Source: Candidatus Bathyarchaeota archaeon
GTDB lineage: Archaea > Thermoproteota > Bathyarchaeia > TCS64
Assembly: GCA_003662205.1 (NCBI GenBank)
Contig: QMXQ01000036.1
Span: forward strand, 1-10,466
DNA: 10,466 nt
Reading direction: 5' to 3'
Part shown: positions 5,817 to 10,466 of the stretch, in pieces
Position numbering within the stretch: the first letter of the stretch is position 1
Layout of the letters: each line of letters starts with the position of its first letter
The notes under the pieces: model-generated
Database searches by the model: none
What the model was told of the DNA's origin: nothing
What the model saw: only the letters and a program-made list of their open reading frames with translations
Program-made: the position numbers and the translations under genes

Positions 5817-6596
5817 ATGTCCGTCATGCCTCTCATCCTAGCTGCTACCGTGGTGGTCAGCCTTTTCTCCCTCAGCGGGATATTCGCGCTCTCCCTGAAC
5901 GAAAAGCATCTCCACAGGGTTCTGTTCGTCATCATCGGCTTCTCCGCCGGCTCCATCCTTGGCGCCGTCTTTTTCGACCTGCTCCCCGAGGCGATAGAGC
6001 TGGTGGAGTCGGATGTCGTCTTCGTTTACGTCGCCCTCGGCTTCGTCCTTTTCTTCTTCCTGGAGCGCTTCATCTACTGGTACCACGGCCACGGTCACAG
6101 GGAGGACATCGAGCACCTACCCGCTAGGCCGGGGAAGGCAGGCACCAGGGAGTTCGCGTACCTGAACCTGATCGGCGACGGCATACACAACTTCATAGAC
6201 GGCATCGTGATCGCCGTCAGCTTCCTCGTCGACCCGGCGGTGGGCGCGGCGGCCACCGTCGCCGTCATCTTCCACGAACTCCCGCAGGAGATGGGCGACT
6301 ACGGGATACTCCTCTACGGCGGGTTCAGCCGCCGCAGCGCCCTAGTCCTGAACTTCGCCGTCGCCCTCACAGTTGTCTTCGGAGGCGCCACCGCACTATT
6401 CGTCTCGAACTGGATCGAGGAGCTCAGCGGGCTCTTGATCGCGTTGGCGGCGGGGGGATTCACATACCTGGGAGCATCCGAGCTGATCCCCGAGCTCCAC
6501 GAGGAGAAGACCTTGGGACGGTCGGTGGTGCAGTTCATCGCCTTCCTGCTGGGATTGTCCCTGATCTGGTCCCTCGGGATCATATTCCCTGAGTGA
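5817..6596 (+). CDS. ZIP-family divalent metal transporter
   Basis: 259 residues with about eight hydrophobic segments. The two metal-site helices are explicit: HNFIDG (124-129) in TM4 and HELPQEMGD (153-161) in TM5, the latter in the form typical of the LIV-1/ZupT branch. A His-rich cytoplasmic loop before them (WYHGHGHRED, 88-97, then H100) is the usual variable metal-sensing loop, here short. Family members carry Zn2+, and often Fe2+, Mn2+ or Cd2+, into the cytoplasm. The start is ATG 5817; GGAGG at 5799-5803 lies 13 bases before it, rather far, so ATG 5826 (residue 4) or expression without that site remains possible. It converges on the small membrane ORF and ATPase, the opposite arm of metal homeostasis. 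Confidence 0.9.
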   Translation: MSVMPLILAATVVVSLFSLSGIFALSLNEKHLHRVLFVIIGFSAGSILGAVFFDLLPEAIELVESDVVFVYVALGFVLFFFLERFIYWYHGHGHREDIEHLPARPGKAGTREFAYLNLIGDGIHNFIDGIVIAVSFLVDPAVGAAATVAVIFHELPQEMGDYGILLYGGFSRRSALVLNFAVALTVVFGGATALFVSNWIEELSGLLIALAAGGFTYLGASELIPELHEEKTLGRSVVQFIAFLLGLSLIWSLGIIFPE

Positions 6597-6613
6597 AACT
6601 CGGATGGACGACG

Positions 6614-6802
6614 CTACTGCAGCTTACCCTTTCGATTCCACATTTGATGGGTCTGAGCATGGACGACGTCCAGGGCCCACCAGACGAGCGAAATCCCCTC
6701 GATAATGATACCCCAAGGTCGCGGGGTTTTATTCTCCATTAAAACATATAGCCCTAACGCGGGTGGGAGCCCGGTACCTACGTAGAGCGCATAGTGCAAC
6801 AT
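6614..6802 (-). CDS. Small membrane protein downstream of the efflux ATPase (hypothetical)
   Basis: 62 residues, ATG start 11 bases after the ATPase stop on the same strand. Two hydrophobic stretches (about 2-22 and 30-49) are separated by a short charged turn (ENKTPRP), and the C-terminus is basic (WNRKGKLQ); this is the pattern of a two-helix membrane miniprotein with both ends on one side. Codon third positions are less GC-rich than in the neighbours and no clear ribosome-binding site precedes it. I recognise no family. Its position suggests a possible accessory to the metal ATPase, or simply an unrelated late acquisition. It might be a chance ORF, but the clean hydrophobic pattern makes a real gene somewhat more likely. 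Confidence 0.5.
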   Translation of the reverse strand: MLHYALYVGTGLPPALGLYVLMENKTPRPWGIIIEGISLVWWALDVVHAQTHQMWNRKGKLQ

Positions 6803-6813
6803 TTCGCAAGTCT

Positions 6814-8829
6814 CTATCGGGTGACCCCCTCGGATAGTTGTGGCTCGGATGCCTGCGGGGGGACAAGGCTCCGAGATTTTATTGATGAGAGACGCATGGC
6901 GTTGAGGATCACAGCTAGAGCCAGCCCCATGTCACCGACGGCCACCGCCAGCCATAGGGTCACGAGCCCCGGGAACACGAGCGCGCCGAGGCCCCCCTTT
7001 ATCGTGATGGACGCGACGATGTTCTCCTTCACTATCTTCAGGGTCTTCTTGCTCAGCTCCATCAGGTAGGGGAGCTTGGAGAGGTCGTCCTGCATCAGCG
7101 CTATGTCTGCGGTCTCCAGGGAGACGTCGCTGCCTATGGCGCCCATGGCTATGCCCACGCTGGCCCTGGCCAGGGCGGGGGCGTCGTTGACCCCGTCCCC
7201 GACCATGGCCACGCGCCCATACTTTTTGGATAGTTCCTCGACTATGTCCACCTTGTGCTCGGGCAGCAGTTCGGCGTGGTACTCGTCGATGCCTATCTTC
7301 TCCGCTATCGCCTTCGCCGTCCGCTCGTTGTCCCCGGTTATCATCACCGTTTTAATCCCCTTTCTGCCGAGCTCCGCGATGGTCGCCGCCGTGGTGTCTC
7401 TGATCTTGTCCATGACCGCGATGAGGCCGATGACCTCCCTCCCGGTTCCGACGAAGACCACCGTCTTGCCCTCGTTCTCAAGGTTCCAGGCCCGCTCCTC
7501 CGGGACCTCGACGGATAGTTCCTTGAACAGCCTCCTGCTGCCGACGTAGTATCTCTCGCCCTCAATCGTGCACGTGACGCCCTTGCCGGCGATCGCACGG
7601 AAATCTTCGACGCCCATCAGCTTCGCGTCTCCAGACGCCTCAACTATCGCCTTGGCGATGGGGTGCTCCGACAGCGCCTCGATGGAGGCCGCCTTGAGCA
7701 GGACCTCGTCCTTGGAGTGTCCCAGCCCCACGACATCGGTCACCTCCAGCCTCCCCTCCGTCAGCGTTCCGGTCTTGTCAAAGGCGAACACCTTGACCTT
7801 GCTGATCTCCTCGACGTAGACGCTGCCTTTTATGAGGACGCCGTTCCTCGCCGCGCCCGTCATCCCGGAGACCATCGCCACGGGCGTCGAGATCGCCAGG
7901 GCGCAGGGGCAGGAGACCACGAGCAGGACCAACGCCTTGTAGAGCCACTCGTTGAAGGGCAGGCCGAACACGAGGGCGGGCACGGTCGCGACGCCTATCG
8001 CCAGGAAGATGACGGAGGGGGTGTAGTACTGGGAGAACCTGTCGATGAACTTCTCGGTTGGGGACTTCATCCTCTGAGCCTCCTCGACGAGCCTGACGAT
8101 CTTCGAGAGCATCGACTCGTCCGAACGCTTGGTCACCTCGATCTCCAGGAAGCCCTCGTTGTTGATGGTCCCGGCGTAGACCTCGTCGCCGACCTGCTTC
8201 GTCACGGGCAGGGACTCGCCGGTGATGGGGGCCTGGTTGACGCTTGAGACTCCTCCTACGACCTCGCCGTCCAGCGGTATCTTCTCGCCCGGTCTAACGA
8301 CGACTACCTCGCCGGGGCTGACCTCCCCCACGGGGACCTTCATCTCCTCCCCGTCCCTCCTCACGGTCGCGACCTCGGGGGCGAGCTCCATCAGGGCCTC
8401 GATGGACCGCCTCGCCCTCACCGCGGCGTAGCCCTCCAGGAACTCGGCCACGCTGAAGAGGAAGATCACGGTGGCGCCCTCCTCCCCGTGGCCGATGAAG
8501 AAGCTGCCCACCGCGGCCAACATGATCAGGAAATCTATGTTCAGCCTCCTCCGGAATATGAGGGAGGAGACGCCCTCCTTCGCCAGCTCGTATCCCGAGA
8601 TGGCGGCGGTGGCGAGGAAGAGGAGCTCGGCGGGCAGCACCCAGCTTAGGCCGAACTCGAAGAGGAGCCCCACCGCGAGCAGGGTCCCCGAGAGGGCCAT
8701 GATGGCGACCCTCTTGCTCCTCCAGAGGCTATGGGTCTCCAAGCCCTCTACGCCGCATGCGTGGCATTCGTCTTCATGGTGGTGTTCGTGCACGTATGTT
8801 CCCTCAATCTTCAGGAGCCTTTGTATCAC
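6814..8829 (-). CDS. cadA: P1B-2 type heavy-metal (Zn2+/Cd2+/Pb2+) efflux ATPase
   Basis: 671 residues carrying every P-type ATPase landmark: TGES (203-206), the transmembrane metal motif CPC (307-309), phosphorylation site DKTGT with D351, the P1B-specific HP (389-390), TGD (498-500) and GDGVNDAP (544-551). In the last two helices K611 and D633 (GDMG) correspond to the Lys/Asp pair that marks the Zn/Cd/Pb subgroup (ZntA/CadA) rather than Cu pumps. It exports the metal from the cytoplasm using ATP. There is no HMA domain; instead a short His/Cys cluster at 14-25 (HEHHHEDECHAC) probably binds the metal. Start: GTG 8829 gives the longest form; GTG 8793 (residue 13), preceded by GAGGG, is a credible alternative that still keeps the cluster. 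Divergent from nikR, with AT-rich inverted repeats between them. Confidence 0.95.
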   Translation of the reverse strand: MIQRLLKIEGTYVHEHHHEDECHACGVEGLETHSLWRSKRVAIMALSGTLLAVGLLFEFGLSWVLPAELLFLATAAISGYELAKEGVSSLIFRRRLNIDFLIMLAAVGSFFIGHGEEGATVIFLFSVAEFLEGYAAVRARRSIEALMELAPEVATVRRDGEEMKVPVGEVSPGEVVVVRPGEKIPLDGEVVGGVSSVNQAPITGESLPVTKQVGDEVYAGTINNEGFLEIEVTKRSDESMLSKIVRLVEEAQRMKSPTEKFIDRFSQYYTPSVIFLAIGVATVPALVFGLPFNEWLYKALVLLVVSCPCALAISTPVAMVSGMTGAARNGVLIKGSVYVEEISKVKVFAFDKTGTLTEGRLEVTDVVGLGHSKDEVLLKAASIEALSEHPIAKAIVEASGDAKLMGVEDFRAIAGKGVTCTIEGERYYVGSRRLFKELSVEVPEERAWNLENEGKTVVFVGTGREVIGLIAVMDKIRDTTAATIAELGRKGIKTVMITGDNERTAKAIAEKIGIDEYHAELLPEHKVDIVEELSKKYGRVAMVGDGVNDAPALARASVGIAMGAIGSDVSLETADIALMQDDLSKLPYLMELSKKTLKIVKENIVASITIKGGLGALVFPGLVTLWLAVAVGDMGLALAVILNAMRLSSIKSRSLVPPQASEPQLSEGVTR

Positions 8830-8846
8830 ACCCTTGTCGATCGAGT

Positions 8847-8871
8847 ATTTATTAAGGTAGTGCTAATAAAT
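8847..8871. promoter_or_regulatory. Perfect inverted repeat, likely NikR operator at the ATPase promoter
   Basis: ATTTATTA at 8847-8854 and TAATAAAT at 8864-8871 are exact reverse complements around a 9-base spacer, 25 bases in all. Read as 7-N11-7 the layout equals the Helicobacter NikR box, with similar AT-rich arms. On the minus strand the left arm doubles as a TATA-like element (AATAAAT) just upstream of the ATPase start, so a bound repressor would block that promoter. Confidence 0.55.
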
Positions 8872-8880
8872 GGGGGATAC

Positions 8881-8897
8881 TTAATAAGATTTATTAA
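8881..8897. promoter_or_regulatory. Second perfect palindrome, overlapping the nikR TATA box
   Basis: TTAATAA and TTATTAA flank a 3-base centre (GAT), giving a 17-base palindrome. Its right arm (TTTATTAA, from 8890) is centred about 26 bases before the nikR ATG, where the TATA box of a leaderless nikR transcript should lie. This fits autoregulation by NikR; it could also be just a TATA box in AT-rich sequence. Confidence 0.45.
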
Positions 8898-8920
8898 AGA
8901 ACAAGAAGCATTTTATTAAC

Positions 8921-9325
8921 ATGCCGATCGTCAGCATCTCCCTCACCCCCGAGCTCCTGAGCAAGTTGGAGAGGATCATAAGGGAGCGGGGCTACTCAAG
9001 CCGGTCGGAGGCGATCAGAGAGGCGATAAGGGATTACCTCTCCGATTACGAGCTGAACCGGTTCAAGAAGGGGAAGGTGACCGCGACGATAACAGTCATA
9101 TCCCAGCACGAGAGGCACGATGTGGACGAGCGGCTCATGCGGCTCAGACACGAGCACAACGAGATAATCTCAGGCGACATGCACGTGCACCTGGGGAAAA
9201 CCTACTGCCTTGAGATATTCATAACGGAGGGGGAGGCGGAGGAGGTTCTGAACTTCATAGGACGGATACGGGCGCTGCGGGGGGTACAGCAGGTCAAATA
9301 CACGATGGTGCCCATCACCGTCTAG
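8921..9325 (+). CDS. nikR: NikR-type metal-responsive transcription regulator
   Basis: 134 residues: an N-terminal ribbon-helix-helix DNA-binding domain (about 1-45; strand VSISLTPELL, then SSRSEAIREAIRDYL) and a C-terminal ACT-like metal-binding domain (about 54-132). The four square-planar nickel ligands of E. coli NikR (H76, H87, H89, C95) have counterparts H77, H88, H90 (MHVHLG) and C96 (YCLEI) at the same spacing. NikR binds DNA as a tetramer when loaded with Ni2+ and normally represses nickel uptake genes. Here it stands back to back with a Zn/Cd/Pb-type exporter rather than a nickel importer, so either its regulon or its metal may differ. The ATG is almost at the predicted RNA start, implying a leaderless mRNA. 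ATA and AGA codons look more frequent than in nearby genes. Confidence 0.93.
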   Translation: MPIVSISLTPELLSKLERIIRERGYSSRSEAIREAIRDYLSDYELNRFKKGKVTATITVISQHERHDVDERLMRLRHEHNEIISGDMHVHLGKTYCLEIFITEGEAEEVLNFIGRIRALRGVQQVKYTMVPITV

Positions 9326-9471
9326 GAGGACACGCCACCGGCTTAACACCGAGGACCTCAAGCCGAAGACGAGCGTAAAAGTCTATCTCGATCCTCGGCC
9401 GCGGGTTTCCCCTCATCAAGGGCGTGCGGAGGCGCTATCCATCAGGTAGAGCTCTTGGAGGTCGGCGGGCC
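9326..9471. other. Intergenic region between convergent nikR and tusA
   Basis: 146 bases with no ORF of credible composition on either strand, no tRNA arms and no convincing C/D-box set. It is the longest non-coding stretch in the window. I see no clear poly-T terminator either. Confidence 0.6.
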
Positions 9472-9705
9472 TTACTTCGCCTTCCTTATCAGGAAGACGA
9501 CTTTCTCGCCGTCGGATTCGAAGCCGACGACCTTGTGCCCCAGCCGCCTCACGAGGCGTTTGATGTCCTCCTCGGCCGCCGGGTCGTCAGCTGTCACCTC
9601 CAGCACCTCGCCGACCTCCATCTCGTCCAGCGCCAGGCGCGTCCTGAACACGGGCTCCGGGCAGTAGAGCCCGGTGCAGTCCAGAACCCTGTCAGGCTTC
9701 TCCAT
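9472..9705 (-). CDS. tusA: TusA-family sulfur carrier protein
   Basis: 77 residues, the full length of a stand-alone TusA/SirA domain. The hallmark is LDCTGLYCPEPVF, with the persulfide-carrying C15 in CPxP and a second cysteine at C10; the C-terminal half gives the beta-strands VLEVTADD and KVVFLIRK. TusA proteins accept sulfane sulfur from a desulfurase or rhodanese and hand it on for tRNA thiolation, molybdenum cofactor or dissimilatory sulfur metabolism. No such partner (dsrE, tusBCD, rhodanese) is in the window. The ATG at 9705 directly follows GAGAGGAG, with a further GGAGTGA 8 bases upstream. The gene lies 27 bases after an uncharacterised soluble protein on the same strand, so the two probably share a transcript. 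The C10 in front of the active cysteine is worth noting. Confidence 0.93.
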   Translation of the reverse strand: MEKPDRVLDCTGLYCPEPVFRTRLALDEMEVGEVLEVTADDPAAEEDIKRLVRRLGHKVVGFESDGEKVVFLIRKAK

Positions 9706-9732
9706 CTCCTCTCACTCCGGGGTCGCCTGCGC

Positions 9733-10437
9733 TCAGCGCCTTCTCGCCCGCGGGGGCTGGGTCATGGGGAGCACCTCATCCTTAACATACTGGAGATACT
9801 GGCCCTGGTCGATGGTGTTGAAGATGGTCACGGAGCCGTCGCGGACGAGGCCGACGGTGTGGCCGTGCTTCTTCGACCGGGTGAGGATGTACCAGGGGTC
9901 GCCCCGGGCGGCGTACTCGTCGAAGAGGCTGGTGCCCGTGAGGTCGGGGCCGTAGAGGCTGAGCTTGTTGACGTTGGGGATGTCCATGTTCTCGAAGAAG
10001 ATGACCCGGGTGCTCTCGGGGTTGGCGAGGTGGAACGCCTTCAGGGTCTCTGGGAGGATGCGGGCCTCGACGATGACGCCGACCTCGCCGAAGGCGATCT
10101 CGCTGAGGCGGTTCGCCACCCTGTTAGCGATCTCCTTCTTCTCCACCACCGTCAGGTAGATGCGGCCGTCGAGGTCGGTGAAGGCGAAGAGGACCTCCTT
10201 GGTCGCGGGCGCCGGGGTCACCCGCCCCCTGTGGTAGTGGTGGACCACGTAGTCGTAGGAGTAGAGCCCCGTCAGGGTCCCCTCCACCAGGGAGACGTTG
10301 GCGATCTCGGTGACGAGGTCGAACTCCAGGTCGCCCTCCCTGTACGTCTCCTCCACCCTGAACCCCTCCAAGGCAGCGGAGATCTCCGTCAGGGGGAGGT
10401 ACTCCGTCGAGACGAAAACCTTTCCAGCCGTCGGCAT
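9733..10437 (-). CDS. Conserved-looking archaeal protein of unknown function
   Basis: 234 residues from ATG 10437 to TGA. I do not recognise a named family. The protein is soluble (no signal peptide or membrane helix), contains no cysteine, and alternates strands and helices. Notable parts are a helix-strand opening (TEYLPLTEISAALEGF), a DLVTEIANVSLVEG block (40-53), the cluster HHYH (66-69) after a Tyr-rich strand, KEVLFAFT followed by LTVVEKKEIANRVANRLSEI (a strand-helix unit), NMDIPNVNKLSLYGP (about 149-163), and a basic tail ending ARRR. Base composition and codon use match the neighbours, supporting a real gene. The tusA gene begins 27 bases downstream on the same strand, hinting at a shared function in sulfur transfer. 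Only 29 bases upstream are visible; a T-rich run at the window edge may be part of its TATA box. Confidence 0.75.
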   Translation of the reverse strand: MPTAGKVFVSTEYLPLTEISAALEGFRVEETYREGDLEFDLVTEIANVSLVEGTLTGLYSYDYVVHHYHRGRVTPAPATKEVLFAFTDLDGRIYLTVVEKKEIANRVANRLSEIAFGEVGVIVEARILPETLKAFHLANPESTRVIFFENMDIPNVNKLSLYGPDLTGTSLFDEYAARGDPWYILTRSKKHGHTVGLVRDGSVTIFNTIDQGQYLQYVKDEVLPMTQPPRARRR

Positions 10438-10466
10438 AGATGAAACACCCAGTAACAGGAGAAAAA

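Noticed and set aside
4864..5841. 325-residue plus-strand frame opposite the iscS-like gene
   Set aside because: Biased antisense translation with no motif; the minus strand holds a colinear IscS fold.
8731..8919. Plus-strand 62-residue frame across the ATPase N-terminus and the intergenic repeats
   Set aside because: It is antisense to the His/Cys cluster and then reads through the AT-rich operator region; no ribosome-binding site or recognisable feature.
9326..9471. tRNA or C/D-box guide RNA between nikR and tusA
   Set aside because: A TTGATGA on the minus strand resembles box C, but there is no matching box D or second pair, and no acceptor or T-arm for a tRNA.

Overview
The window comes from a GC-rich archaeon that is probably anaerobic. 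Three things point to archaea: an archaeal-type Trm-G10 methyltransferase beside RNase Z, TATA-like boxes about 20-40 bases before several starts (some implying leaderless mRNAs), and an IscS/IscU pair of the kind described from Archaeoglobus. A flavodiiron oxidase suggests an oxygen-sensitive lifestyle. I cannot name the phylum from this window alone.

Left part (1-4005). A 5'-truncated tRNA guanosine-10 N2-methyltransferase is followed after one base by RNase Z, so two tRNA-maturation genes sit in tandem on the plus strand. RNase Z runs head-on into a minus-strand TIM-barrel protein (endonuclease IV / sugar-phosphate isomerase superfamily), and the two stop codons interlock in one CTAG. That protein diverges from a flavodiiron protein (FprA), which again shares a CTAG stop with a converging PAP2-like membrane protein.

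Middle (4035-5721, minus strand). A tight iron-sulfur operon reads iscS-like, iscU, and a 48-residue Cys-rich protein that starts inside the iscU stop codon. The IscS-like protein has Asp where the PLP lysine should be. It also lacks the His before that lysine, the PLP-contacting Gln and the substrate-binding Arg, but it keeps the loop cysteine. IscU is intact. This looks like a non-desulfurase partner of the scaffold.

Right part (5817-9325), a metal-handling block. It holds a ZIP-family transporter (plus strand), a P1B-2 type Zn/Cd/Pb efflux ATPase with a His/Cys-rich N-terminus and a small membrane protein downstream (minus strand), and a divergent NikR-type regulator. The AT-rich intergenic region between the ATPase and NikR carries two perfect inverted repeats and three direct copies of one octamer, overlapping both putative promoters.

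End (9472-10437, minus strand). An unrecognised Cys-free soluble protein is followed by a stand-alone TusA-type sulfur carrier.

The best candidates for something new are the degenerate IscS with its hidden Cys-rich partner, the NikR/P1B-ATPase control region, and the TusA-linked unknown protein. No RNA genes, insertion sequences or CRISPR arrays were seen. No stretch over 300 bases lacks a gene; the longest gap is 9326-9471.
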